From: Kiritimatiellota bacterium
GTDB taxonomy: Bacteria; Verrucomicrobiota; Kiritimatiellia; RFP12; UBA1067
NCBI GenBank assembly: GCA_009778475.1
Contig: WRJS01000031.1
Span: 1-34,105 of the forward strand
Reading direction: 5' to 3'
DNA length: 34,105 nucleotides
Shown: positions 1 through 7,717 of the stretch, piece by piece
Layout of the letters: each line of letters starts with the position of its first letter
Position numbering within the stretch: position 1 is the stretch's first letter
Translations under genes and position numbers: made by a program
Notes under the pieces: generated by a model
Told to the model about the DNA's origin: nothing
What the model saw: the letters and a program-made list of their open reading frames with translations, nothing else
Database searches by the model: none

Positions 1-128
1 GAGCCGAGCCGAGCCGAGCCGAGCCGAGCCGAGCCGAGCCGAGCCGAGCCGAGCCGAGCCGAGCCGAGCCGAGCCGAGCCGAGCCGAGCCGAGCCGAGCC
101 GAGCCGAGCCGAGCCGAGCCGAGCCGAG
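1..128. repeat. (GAGCC)n pentanucleotide microsatellite
   Basis: Twenty-five full GAGCC units plus GAG run from the first base without any interruption. The tract probably continues to the left of the window. None of the three forward frames of the repeat contains a stop codon, and two of them stay open for about 95 bases past its end. The next gene begins at 326, so the tract is not part of that protein. A perfect five-base repeat is prone to length change by slippage. It is also a typical place for an assembly to break, so the true length is unknown. Confidence 0.95.
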
Positions 129-325
129 ATGTCATTTAGCGTTGTCGCCACGATCCTTATCCCTCAAAAAAAACATATTCATGTTAGCAGATTGCATGGC
201 AGAAGGCAAGGCGGAAAATGGTGAATGATGCGGAAGGGCGAGGGGGCGTGATTTCGGGCTTGACGGATGGCGCATTCTGTGTCATCTTTACGGGCTTGAA
301 TTTCAGGCATCATAGGATAGAGAAA

Positions 326-1738
326 ATGTTTTACGCTCGATTGTTTCCTGCGGTATGTGTGTTGGCTTGCATGGCGGCCGGTTGCCGGAACTGGCCGTCG
401 GTGGGGCCGGACTATGAGGCGAGCCGGTTCGCGCAAGGGCCCGAGATCGCGGCCGCGCTGAACGACGGCGGCAGCGATGAGGTCTCCGCAAAAATCGCGC
501 AATGGTGGAAAACGCTTGACGACGATAAGCTGACGTTCCTCCTGGAGTCTGCGCTGGCGGCGAACCGCGAGGTGGCCGTCGCGGAGGCGAAAATCGTGGA
601 GGCGCGCGCGCGGCTGGGGATCGCGAACGCGGGGTTCTTCCCGACGGTCGGGGTGGGCGGCGCGTACCAGCGTTACCAGACGAGCCGGAACAACTCGCCG
701 TTCGTGCGGGTGCGGGACAGCCAGTTTCAGGCGGGGTTCGACGCGACGTGGGAGATCGACATCTTCGGCGGCACGCGGCGCAGGGTGGAGGCGGCCGAGG
801 CGGGCGTGGAGGCGCTGGAGGCGGGGCGCGACGCGGTGTGGGTGTCGCTGGCGGCGGAGGTGGCGAACACGTATGTGTGCTACCGCACGGCGCAGGAGCG
901 GTTGCGCGTGGTCCGCGCGAATGCGGTGCTTCAGGAGGAGACCTACAACCTGAACAAGTCGCGCGCGGAGTCCGGGCTGATCGGCGAGCTGCCGTTGCAC
1001 CAGTCCGCCTACATCCTCGAGAGCACGCGCTCGCAGATCCCGCCGCTGGAGGCGAGCCTTGAGGCTTACGCCAACGGGCTGGCCCTGCTGACGGGCGCGT
1101 TCCCCGGGACGCTGCACGCCTGGCTGGGCGAGGGCGACATCCCGTCTGCGGCGCGTTGGACGCTGGAGGCGATCCCGTCGGAATGCATACGGATGCGGCC
1201 GGACGTGCGCGCGGCGGAGCGGCGGGTGGCGGTGGCGAGCGCGAACGTGGGCGTGGCGACGGCGGACCTGTACCCGAAGTTCTCGCTGCTGGGATCCATC
1301 GGGCTGGGGTCGGTCAAGGCGGCGGACTTCCTCAGCGCGGACAGCGTGCTGTACAGCCTCGGGCCGCAGGTCGCGTGGCCGATTTTCCGGGGCGGCTCGA
1401 TCCGCAACAACATCAAGGCGCAGAGCGCGGTGCAGGAGCAGGCGCTGGCGGGATACGAGCAGACGGTGCTGAGCGCGGTGCGCGACGTGCGCAACGTGCT
1501 GGTCGCGTACGACCGTGAGTACGCGCGCCACGAGAGCCTAACCCAGGCCGCCGAGGCGGCGCAGAAAGCGGTGGACATCGCAGACGATTTGTACAAGCGC
1601 GGGCTGACGGACTTCAACAACGTCCTCGACGCGCAACGCTCACAGATGGCGCTGCAAGAGAGCATCGTCGTCTCGCGCGGGACGATTTCGCAGCACCTCG
1701 TGAGCCTCTACAAGGCGCTGGGCGGGGGCTGGCAATAG
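326..1738 (+). CDS. NodT-family outer-membrane efflux lipoprotein (TolC-like)
   Basis: This is a 470-residue outer-membrane channel component of a tripartite efflux pump. The N-terminus is a lipoprotein signal ending in AAGC (Cys20). It is followed by the VGPDYE motif seen at the mature start of NodT/OprM-type proteins. Two outer-membrane efflux (OEP) coiled-coil repeats follow, rich in Ala, Glu and Arg, with the usual FPTVGVGGAY and YPKFSLLGSIGLG strand segments. The start at 326 is chosen because AGGATAG lies just upstream and the lipoprotein signal begins there; an in-frame ATG at 218 would add 36 unlikely residues. The gene stands alone here. A matching fusion protein and pump begin at 32360 at the other end of the window, so a shared system is possible but not shown. 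Confidence 0.93.
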   Translation: MFYARLFPAVCVLACMAAGCRNWPSVGPDYEASRFAQGPEIAAALNDGGSDEVSAKIAQWWKTLDDDKLTFLLESALAANREVAVAEAKIVEARARLGIANAGFFPTVGVGGAYQRYQTSRNNSPFVRVRDSQFQAGFDATWEIDIFGGTRRRVEAAEAGVEALEAGRDAVWVSLAAEVANTYVCYRTAQERLRVVRANAVLQEETYNLNKSRAESGLIGELPLHQSAYILESTRSQIPPLEASLEAYANGLALLTGAFPGTLHAWLGEGDIPSAARWTLEAIPSECIRMRPDVRAAERRVAVASANVGVATADLYPKFSLLGSIGLGSVKAADFLSADSVLYSLGPQVAWPIFRGGSIRNNIKAQSAVQEQALAGYEQTVLSAVRDVRNVLVAYDREYARHESLTQAAEAAQKAVDIADDLYKRGLTDFNNVLDAQRSQMALQESIVVSRGTISQHLVSLYKALGGGWQ

Positions 1739-1781
1739 CGATCGCAGGGGAGACGCCCCCCCCTATTCCCTCGAATGCCTT

Positions 1782-2618
1782 TCACAGCCTCTCCGCTTGT
1801 CTGCGGCAGGCCCAGCATGAGTAGGCGATGGTGACGAAGTGGGAGGCGGGGAGGCGGGGGGCGACGGCGATCTTGACGCCGAGAAGGGTCGTGCGCCCGC
1901 CCATGCCCATGGGACCGATGCCGAGCTGGTTGGTCTCGTCCAGGACGCGGCGTTCGAGCGCGGCGAGCTCCGGCACGGGCGACGTGTCGTCCAGCGGGCG
2001 GAGCAGCTGTTTCTTGGCGAGCAGGAAGCCCTCGCCCCGGTCCGCGCCGATGCACACGCCGAGGATGCCTGGGGCGCAGCCGAAGCCTTGCGCTTGCCAC
2101 ACGGCGTGCAGGATGCATTTGCGCGCGCCGTCGAGGTCGCGCCCCGCGCCGAGGGCGGCGTCGGGGAGGCTGAACTGGCAGCTGACGTTTTCGGAGCCGC
2201 CGCCTTTCTGCAGGAGGGCCACGCGGATGGCGCCGGTGTCGGCCTGCTCGAAATGACAGGCGGGGATGCCGTCGGCGACGTTGGTTTCGAGGGACGCGCC
2301 GGAGAGGGTCTCGATGGTGTTGTGGCGGAGCCAGCCGTTGGCGGTGGCGGCCTTGACGGCATCCTGTGCGGCGCGTTCGAGCGCGAGCGTGTCCGTGCCG
2401 CGCGGGACGGTCCAGAAGAAGGTGAGCATCCCGGTGTCTTGGCAGAGTGGCGTTGACTGCTCGCGTGCGAGGCGGGTGTTCTCCAGAATCGAACGCAGGA
2501 AAAGCGCGGCCTGCGAGCCGGGCGGCTCTGCGGCGGCGGCGCGTTTGAGCGCGGCCTCGACATCCGCGGGCAGGTCGCTCGTGGTGCGGCGGATGAGCTC
2601 TGTGAGGCGGGCAATCAT
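1782..2618 (-). CDS. class I fumarate hydratase, alpha subunit
   Basis: At 278 residues this matches the separate alpha subunit (N-terminal half) of iron-sulfur fumarases and L(+)-tartrate dehydratases. It would interconvert fumarate and malate in the cytoplasm together with a beta subunit. Visible family marks are CQDTG (Cys59), KGGGSEN (138-144), GCAPG (Cys181), NQLGIGPMGMGG (230-241) and CWAC near the end (Cys268). Cys59, Cys181 and Cys268 match the three [4Fe-4S] ligands of single-chain FumA. The gene lies downstream of the IMP cyclohydrolase gene on the same strand and faces the efflux gene tail to tail. No beta subunit follows: only 43 bases separate it from the efflux gene. Fumarase is preferred over tartrate dehydratase by general frequency; sequence alone does not settle the substrate. 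Confidence 0.9.
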   Translation of the reverse strand: MIARLTELIRRTTSDLPADVEAALKRAAAAEPPGSQAALFLRSILENTRLAREQSTPLCQDTGMLTFFWTVPRGTDTLALERAAQDAVKAATANGWLRHNTIETLSGASLETNVADGIPACHFEQADTGAIRVALLQKGGGSENVSCQFSLPDAALGAGRDLDGARKCILHAVWQAQGFGCAPGILGVCIGADRGEGFLLAKKQLLRPLDDTSPVPELAALERRVLDETNQLGIGPMGMGGRTTLLGVKIAVAPRLPASHFVTIAYSCWACRRQAERL

Positions 2619-2703
2619 GGGGAAATTAATAGTTAATAGTTGGACACGGGATGCCGGCGAGCATGATTAACTTTGTCATAACATAATCCTGTCAAAAAAT
2701 AAA

Positions 2704-3387
2704 TCAGCGTATCGTGTAGATGCCGTTCACGGAATCGGGCGTGACGGGTGCGAAGAAGGCGGCGATGGCGGTATCGTAGGCGGCGGTGTGGGCGAAGGCC
2801 TTCTTCATCAGCGCGAGGCGCGTGCCGAGGCCGAGGCTGCCGCTGTTGGCGCGCAGCTCGTCGAGCAGTGCGGCGTAGTCGGCGGGGTCGGTGACGGAGG
2901 CGACGCGCAGGTAGTTCTTCGCGGAGGCGCGGACCATGCACGGGCCGCCGATGTCGATGTTGGTGCGCGCGGACTCGGGGGTGGCGCCGGGCGCGGCAAC
3001 GGCCTGCGCGAAGGGGTAGAGGTTGACGACGGCCATGTCGATGGCGACGGCCTGCGTGCGGGCGAGGTCGGTCTGGTGGGCGGCGTTGTAGGTCTCGCTC
3101 AACAGGCCGAGGTAGATTTTGAAGTCGAGCGTCTTGACGAGGCCGCCCTGCATCTCGGGCTGACCGGTGTAGCCGGAGACGGACACGAGGTGGCGCGCGC
3201 AGAGGGCGTCGCCGAGCGTTTTCTGGAGGAAGGTGTAGGTGCCGCCCGTCGAGAGGATCTTCACGTCGGGGCACGCGGCGACAAGCCCCCCCGCGAACGT
3301 GTCCAGCCCTGTCTTGTCCGAGACGCTCATCAGCACGTTCCGCACGGGCACGCGCCCGTCAATCTCGCTCACGATATTCAACGCCAT
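2704..3387 (-). CDS. purH: stand-alone IMP cyclohydrolase (PurH N-terminal domain)
   Basis: This 227-residue protein corresponds to the MGS-fold IMP cyclohydrolase half of PurH, which closes the purine ring of FAICAR to give IMP. Family signatures are SVSDKTG (21-27), ILSTGGT, YTGQPEMQGGLVKT, MAVVNLYPF and NIDIGGPCMVRASAKN. The protein ends after this domain, so the AICAR formyltransferase half of normal PurH (total about 510 residues) is absent. The start at 3387 is favoured because AAGGAG lies 7 bases upstream; a longer reading from 3453 has no such site. The segment normally read as KTLHPKIHGG is KTLDFKIYLG here, a clear divergence from the common bifunctional enzyme. The fumarase alpha gene lies 85 bases downstream on the same strand; no functional link is apparent. 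Confidence 0.9.
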   Translation of the reverse strand: MALNIVSEIDGRVPVRNVLMSVSDKTGLDTFAGGLVAACPDVKILSTGGTYTFLQKTLGDALCARHLVSVSGYTGQPEMQGGLVKTLDFKIYLGLLSETYNAAHQTDLARTQAVAIDMAVVNLYPFAQAVAAPGATPESARTNIDIGGPCMVRASAKNYLRVASVTDPADYAALLDELRANSGSLGLGTRLALMKKAFAHTAAYDTAIAAFFAPVTPDSVNGIYTIR

Positions 3388-3451
3388 TGCGCAACTCCTT
3401 GGTCGGTTTTTCAAATGGGCACTTATTATAGACGTTCGCGGGAGCGGGCGC

Positions 3452-3540
3452 AATTAGAAATTAGGAATGGGGAGAGAGGAATCAAATGGTGGGCGCGGCA
3501 GGGGATCCCGTTGCGCACACGCTCTGCGTCTCTGCGGGAA
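3452..3540. repeat. intergenic repeat words (ATTAGGA type and CTCTGCGTCTCTGCG type)
   Basis: Between the 5' end of the IMP cyclohydrolase gene (3387) and the 3' end of the glycosyltransferase gene (3567), the bases from 3452 read AATTAGAAATTAGGAATGGG, the same word found at 14037 and 33551. About 65 bases later comes CTCTGCGTCTCTGCGGG, which resembles CTCTGCACCTCTGCGCG near 13680. No gene is seen in this gap. Confidence 0.6.
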
Positions 3541-3566
3541 ACTGAAATCGCGCCAGCACATCCCCG

Positions 3567-4592
3567 TCATTGCCCGCCGCAATAGCTCGCCCACGGGAAA
3601 TCGCGCCAAGCAGGGTCGTCCATGACATACGCGCAGATGAAATCCGCGACGGCCTTGCCGGAATAACAGGCGTGCGTCTTGATGCGCCCTGCGCGCCCGA
3701 TTGCGCGGGCGCGCGTCGGCTCGGCGGCAAGGCGCCTCGCTTTCGCGACGAGGTCGCTTGTCGAATCGAAAAAGACCATCTCTTTGTCCGGCTCATACAG
3801 CGCCTGCAAGCCCGAGGCCGACGCGGTCAACGTGCAGATGCCGTTCCCGGCAAGTTGGACGATGCGGTCGGAACTGTACAGGAATACGTCGTTGCGGTCA
3901 GAGAGGTTCAGGGCCAGCAACGTGCGTTTGAGCATCTGGTCTTTCGCGTCGCCGAAAACGCCGGGGCGGCCGAGGCATCCAGCGAAGCCCAGGCGCAGGC
4001 CGCCCGCGTTCGCGGCGATTTCCGTAAGCAGGGCCGCCCGCTCGGGGCGCAGACGGTCCGAGCCGATGAACACGAGGTCGAAGTCCGCCTCGCGCAATTC
4101 ATCGATGTTCAGCCGCTCGATGTTCGCGTCTGCGGGGTTGGGGATGAACGCGGCGCGGCACCCGTCGCGCCTGAACTGCGCGAGCAGGTCGCCGCCCGTC
4201 GTCACGAAGATGGCGTCCAGCAGCGGCAGTTTGGCGAACAGATGCGAATAGTCGCGGAGCAGGTAAACCTGATCGACGTACCACAGCGCGATTTTCATCT
4301 GCGGGTGTGCGCGGCGCAATGTCTGGAGCGTCTGCGGCGTGATGGCCTGCGCGTGGCCGAGCAGGAGCAAGTCCGGCTCGACGTGCTTGCAGCAGGTGAT
4401 GAGGCATTTGTTCGCGAAGGCCCCGCCGAGGCGTTTGGAGCGCAGGAGGTTGACGCGCGCGCGGTCGCTGATGGAGAACGGATAGACGTAATGCCCCGCT
4501 TGGCAAAGCCCGGTGTGCAACTTGTACTCGCAGTTGTAAAACTCCCTCCCGTCGCGGACGAAACTGTAATGTGCGGCATGAACGATTCGCAT
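3567..4592 (-). CDS. CgeB-like glycosyltransferase
   Basis: This 341-residue protein looks like a GT-B fold glycosyltransferase of the CgeB / Glyco_trans_1_2 type. These transfer sugars from activated donors during surface polysaccharide or glycoprotein assembly. It opens with MRIVHAAHYSF, has a central DLLLLGHAQ segment, and has a second Rossmann half starting near FDLVFIGSDRLRPERA. The C-terminal half has NLSDRNDVFLYSSDRIVQLAGNG and a downstream EPDKEMVFF segment, the donor-side pattern typical of CgeB proteins. There is no signal peptide, so it is likely cytoplasmic. The start at 4592 is supported by AAGGAG five bases upstream. It is the last gene of the minus-strand polysaccharide cluster and is separated from the deacetylase before it by a long inverted repeat. 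The sugar specificity cannot be read from the sequence. Confidence 0.82.
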   Translation of the reverse strand: MRIVHAAHYSFVRDGREFYNCEYKLHTGLCQAGHYVYPFSISDRARVNLLRSKRLGGAFANKCLITCCKHVEPDLLLLGHAQAITPQTLQTLRRAHPQMKIALWYVDQVYLLRDYSHLFAKLPLLDAIFVTTGGDLLAQFRRDGCRAAFIPNPADANIERLNIDELREADFDLVFIGSDRLRPERAALLTEIAANAGGLRLGFAGCLGRPGVFGDAKDQMLKRTLLALNLSDRNDVFLYSSDRIVQLAGNGICTLTASASGLQALYEPDKEMVFFDSTSDLVAKARRLAAEPTRARAIGRAGRIKTHACYSGKAVADFICAYVMDDPAWRDFPWASYCGGQ

Positions 4593-4602
4593 GGAAACTC
4601 CT

Positions 4603-4806
4603 TTTTTAGTTTTTAGTTTACAGTTTTTAGTTTTTAGTTTCTAGTTTTTAGTTTCTAGTTTCTAGTTTCTAGTTTTTAGTTTACAGTTTTTAGTTTTTAG
4701 AATATTGCTTCGTTATCATTTCTGCGTACCATTGTTTCTAACAACTAACAACTAAAAACTGTAAACTAAAAACTAGAAACTAGCAACTAGAAACTAGCAA
4801 CTAGCA
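4603..4806. repeat. TTTTTAG/CTAG word array forming a 46-bp inverted repeat
   Basis: The gap between two polysaccharide genes is made almost wholly of TTTTTAGTTTCTAG-like words on the left (4603-4700) and their reverse complement on the right (4737-4806). Bases 4655-4700 pair with 4745-4790 at 44 of 46 positions, leaving a 44-base loop. As RNA this would form a very long A/U-rich hairpin between the deacetylase and glycosyltransferase coding regions. Confidence 0.9.
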
Positions 4807-4824
4807 ACGAAACTCCTCTCCTTC

Positions 4825-5592
4825 TCATATCTTGAACTTCCCCCTAGACAGCACCAAGGGGAACTGCCATGTTGTCATCTCGCCGTGTGCGCTCAGGCGG
4901 TCGATGGTGTACGGGTCCTCAATGCGCCGGATGCCTTTCTCGCAGGTGAACGCGCACTGGAACCCCAGGCGTTTCAGCATCTCGATCTCGCGCGGCGTGT
5001 AGCGGCCGAAGGGGTACGCGAACGACACGCACGGCCTGCCCGTGACGCGCTCAATCCACGCCTTGCCCTCCTGAATCTCGCGCTCCGCCGTCGCGTCGTC
5101 CAACTCCGGCAAGCGCACATGGCTCAGCGTATGCCCGCCGAACTCGACAAGGCCGCTGTCCGCCATCTCGCGCATCTGCGCGTCCGTCAGCATCGGCTTG
5201 CCGGGGTACTCGCAGCGCGTGGCGGCGAAAACCGTCGCCTTCGCCTGATACGTTTTCAGTAGCGGGAACAGGTGGACGTAGTTATCCTCGTAGCCGTCGT
5301 CGAACGTGAGGCAGACGTGGCGCGAGGTCGGCGCGAAGGAGATCAACTCCGTGGCCGTCACGAACGTGTAGCCATGCGCTTTCAGATAGCGCAACTGAAA
5401 CTCCAGCAGCGTCGGGTTGACATTCAGCCCCGCGCGCATCCCCGGCCACGGCGCGATGTCCGTGGCGTGGTACATGAACGCGCGCGGCAGGTTCGGGTCT
5501 TTCGGGATGCGGAACGGGAAGTAGTAGCGGAGCGAGAGCCCGCACAGCGCGGCCAGCGCAATGGCAAAGAGGATGTACCACACCCATGTCAT
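4825..5592 (-). CDS. membrane-anchored polysaccharide deacetylase (CE4), first copy
   Basis: This 255-residue protein belongs to carbohydrate esterase family 4, metal-dependent enzymes that remove N- or O-acetyl groups from glycans. One N-terminal membrane helix (about residues 4-21) suggests an anchored, outward-facing enzyme. NodB-fold motifs are visible: TFDDG (Asp98/Asp99), HTLSH (metal ligands His154 and His158) and FAYPFGRY. An AGGGAGGAAGGG ribosome site precedes the start at 5592. It resembles the gene at 6552-7316 in length, anchor and motif spacing, so the two are probably paralogues with the GT2 gene between them. A role in trimming a surface polysaccharide or carrier-linked sugar fits the context; the actual substrate is unknown. 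Confidence 0.9.
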   Translation of the reverse strand: MTWVWYILFAIALAALCGLSLRYYFPFRIPKDPNLPRAFMYHATDIAPWPGMRAGLNVNPTLLEFQLRYLKAHGYTFVTATELISFAPTSRHVCLTFDDGYEDNYVHLFPLLKTYQAKATVFAATRCEYPGKPMLTDAQMREMADSGLVEFGGHTLSHVRLPELDDATAEREIQEGKAWIERVTGRPCVSFAYPFGRYTPREIEMLKRLGFQCAFTCEKGIRRIEDPYTIDRLSAHGEMTTWQFPLVLSRGKFKI

Positions 5593-5617
5593 ATCCCTTC
5601 CTCCCTTTTGTTTTTCT

Positions 5618-5643
5618 CACACAAAGGCACGAAGGTCACAAAG
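5618..5643. repeat. CACAAAGG intergenic repeat word
   Basis: The sequence CACACAAAGGCACGAAGG followed by TCACAAAGG lies just upstream of the deacetylase start. It is a relative of the ACCACAATGGACACAAT word at 13338 and the GAAAGACACGAAAGATGCG word near 15666. It lies in the short gap between the GT2 stop and the deacetylase start. Confidence 0.5.
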
Positions 5644-5661
5644 GAATCATTTCCCCGAACA

Positions 5662-6555
5662 TTAATCATTCTTCTCACCTTCCTTCGCTAATTGCAAGGC
5701 GGAAGCCTTGCGCTCCCGGCAATTCCTAATTTTTCCCTCCCCCTGCCCCGCCTCGTAGAGTTTCGCCTCCTTCGCGAACGAGTAGTACGCCGCGTTGACC
5801 GCGCTGATGAAGCCCGGCACGCCGCGCAGGAAGCCGCCCTTCAAAACGTACCCACGGAAAAACGTCGCGGGGAAAAGCGTCGCCAGACGGAACAGCGAAT
5901 GGCGCCGCCCCTTCGCGAAACGCTCCCGCGCCTTCAGCGTCGAATAGGCGTTCTGCTTGGCGATGACCGCCTCCATCGACACCAGCCCGTAGTGCAGCAG
6001 CGGCGCGCGGGTCTGCGCCACAACCGCATCACCCGCCAGCACGACCTGCTCATGCACGAGGTGGGTCAGGTCGTAGCGGCCCTTCGCGCGGCGGAAGCAA
6101 CGGATTTTCGTCAGGATCTCGCTCGGGAAAAGCCTGTTCAGGAAAACCTCAGGGATCGGGAAACGGAGCGCGTCGGCCTTGCCCTCCGCGACGGTTTGGG
6201 CGACGGCCTGCGCGAGTTCAGGCGAGACCTCCTCATCCGCGTCGATGTTCAGCACCCAGTCGTTCGCGCACTGCTCCAGCGCCCACTGCTTCTGTTGCGC
6301 GTAGCCTTGCCAGTCGCGGTGAAGCAGGCGCACGTTCGGAAACGCGGCCGCGATGCCGCACGTCGCGTCCGTGCTGCCCGAGTCCACGAGCACCACCTCC
6401 GCGAAGCCGCGCACGCTCTCCAGCGCACGGCGGATGTGCCGCTCCTCGTCGCAAGCGATGATATAGACTGACGCGGGAATCATACCTTTATTTTCCATTT
6501 CGCGGGCAGGAATTCCCCTAAAGGGGCGCATACAGCCCGTGCCACCTTGTGTCAT
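5662..6555 (-). CDS. family 2 glycosyltransferase (WaaE/KdtX-like)
   Basis: This is a GT-A fold family 2 glycosyltransferase. Marks are SVYIIACDEERHIRRALESV, the nucleotide-binding VLVDSGSTDAT segment, the DADEE metal motif and a C-terminal HLVHEQV region like lipopolysaccharide core enzymes of the WaaE type. It probably adds a sugar to a lipid-linked or core glycan at the cytoplasmic face. The start at 6555 overlaps the upstream deacetylase stop as ATGA, with GGGAGG 8 bases upstream; this gives 297 residues. Homology itself begins near MIPASVYIIA, so a start at 6483 is a real alternative. Oddly, the last residues (about RNCRERKASALQL) are encoded by a dispersed intergenic repeat at 5691-5730, so the natural C-terminus has been replaced or extended. 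Confidence 0.85.
   Translation of the reverse strand: MTQGGTGCMRPFRGIPAREMENKGMIPASVYIIACDEERHIRRALESVRGFAEVVLVDSGSTDATCGIAAAFPNVRLLHRDWQGYAQQKQWALEQCANDWVLNIDADEEVSPELAQAVAQTVAEGKADALRFPIPEVFLNRLFPSEILTKIRCFRRAKGRYDLTHLVHEQVVLAGDAVVAQTRAPLLHYGLVSMEAVIAKQNAYSTLKARERFAKGRRHSLFRLATLFPATFFRGYVLKGGFLRGVPGFISAVNAAYYSFAKEAKLYEAGQGEGKIRNCRERKASALQLAKEGEKND
5691..5730. repeat. GGGAGCGCAAGGC module inside the GT2 3' end
   Basis: This copy contains the hairpin GCAAGGC-GGAA-GCCTTGC (5694-5711) followed by GCTCCCGGC and an ATTCCTAAT word. Related copies lie at 11163-11233 and 14191-14285. Here the module lies inside the glycosyltransferase reading frame and supplies C-terminal residues. Confidence 0.8.
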
Positions 6556-7316
6556 ACCCTGTACCTCCCGCAGCGCAACAGGATCCGGAACTGCAGGTCG
6601 TCGCACGAGCGCAACACGCTGGTGCGGCGGATGCGGAACGGGTCAGCCAGCGGCGCGAAGCCCTTCTTCACCGTCACCGCCGCACGGAAGCCGAGCCGCT
6701 TCAGCACCTCCACCGTCGCGTCCGTGAAACGCCCGTAGGGGTACGCGAACGACACGCACGGCCGCTTTGTGTGCGCCTCGACAAACGCCTTGCCCCCCGC
6801 GATCTCCGCCTCCGCCGTCGCCGCGTCCGCCTGACTGAGGTTGACGTGGTTGAGCGTGTGCGCACCGAGCTCAATCAGCGGGTCGTTCGCCAACGCCGCA
6901 AGCTGCCCTTCGGACAGCATCCGCGCACCCGGCACGTCGCTTCTCCGCGAGATGAAAATCGTGGCCTTCGCCTGATGCTTGCGCAGGATCGGCAGCGCGG
7001 TCTCGGCGTTGTCCGCGAAACCGTCATCGAACGTCAGCGCGACGCACCGCGTCAGGTCCGGCCGCGCAAGCAACTCCGACACCGTGAGGAACGTGTAACC
7101 CTTGCGTCGCAACAACGCCACCTGCGCGTCGAACGCGCGCGGCCGGACGCACAATTGCGGGTTCATCCCCTCCGGCACGGCATCGCCGAACGCATGGTAC
7201 ATCAGCACGCGCGGGCAGCAAGGCGGGCAGGGCGGCCGCCAGACCGTGTAGCGGCACAGCCCTGCGACCAGCCCCCCGGTCGCTAAAACGGAGGCTATCA
7301 GTATTTCCCAAAACAT
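6552..7316 (-). CDS. membrane-anchored polysaccharide deacetylase (CE4), second copy
   Basis: This 254-residue carbohydrate esterase family 4 protein has an N-terminal membrane helix (about residues 3-20) and the NodB-fold motifs TFDDG (Asp97/Asp98), HTLNH (His153 and His157) and FAYPYGRF. It would deacetylate a glycan on the outer side of the inner membrane. It is the first gene of the minus-strand cluster, and its TGA stop overlaps the ATG of the following glycosyltransferase, indicating translational coupling. It is clearly related to the gene at 4825-5592. A short Cys-rich stretch after the anchor (PPCPPCCP, about 28-35) is absent from the other copy. The ribosome site before 7316 is weak. 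Substrate unknown. Confidence 0.88.
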   Translation of the reverse strand: MFWEILIASVLATGGLVAGLCRYTVWRPPCPPCCPRVLMYHAFGDAVPEGMNPQLCVRPRAFDAQVALLRRKGYTFLTVSELLARPDLTRCVALTFDDGFADNAETALPILRKHQAKATIFISRRSDVPGARMLSEGQLAALANDPLIELGAHTLNHVNLSQADAATAEAEIAGGKAFVEAHTKRPCVSFAYPYGRFTDATVEVLKRLGFRAAVTVKKGFAPLADPFRIRRTSVLRSCDDLQFRILLRCGRYRV

Positions 7317-7717
7317 ATTGCCATATTAGCATAATCTTCCCCGTCAGGCAAGCCCTGCCACGTGTGGAGACTGGGAAGAGTACGAAAGGGAAGTTTTCGG
7401 TTGTCAGTTTTCAGAAAACACAGATTTCACGATGGAGGGCGAGACAGGGGACCCCATTGGCACGGCGTGTGGCCAATGGGGCAGGAAGCCGTTAAACACA
7501 TTGCCGCTTCCCGCCCCATTGGTCGCTTCCCGCCGCACGCCATGCAAACACCTCATCCATGATTCGTCGCTCCCCCCTCCCCATTCTTCTCGGCAATAAC
7601 TTTCTGATCCCTGCGTTTATTTTTTGCGAGAGGGCATTAAGCGTACTTGACTTGTTGAGGAAAATCACGTACCTTAATTGAACATCAAGACATTTCCGTA
7701 TAAGGAGGGAGATGATT
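7317..7717. other. intergenic region with repeat modules and a 10-bp palindrome
   Basis: No gene is seen in these 401 bases. Positions 7412-7450 carry a module reading CAGATTTCACGATGGAGGGC, which reappears in reverse at 16028-16060 and 20385-20410. It is followed by CCCCATTGGC (7452-7461), paired perfectly with GCCAATGGGG (7472-7481). A second CCCCATTGG lies near 7523. The rest leads into the promoter-like signals before the gene at 7718. Confidence 0.7.
7647..7675 (+). promoter_or_regulatory. possible sigma-70 promoter for the Pro/Tyr-rich protein gene
   Basis: TTGACT (7647-7652) is followed after 17 bases by TACCTT (7670-7675). The -35 box is strong and the -10 box weak. The transcript would carry a leader of about 35 bases containing AAGGAGG (7702-7708). 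This is judged by eye only. Confidence 0.35.

Noticed and set aside
1-228. Coding sequence through the GAGCC tract
   Set aside because: Two frames stay open past the tract, but no start is visible in the window and the translated flank looks random; it cannot be judged without the sequence to the left.
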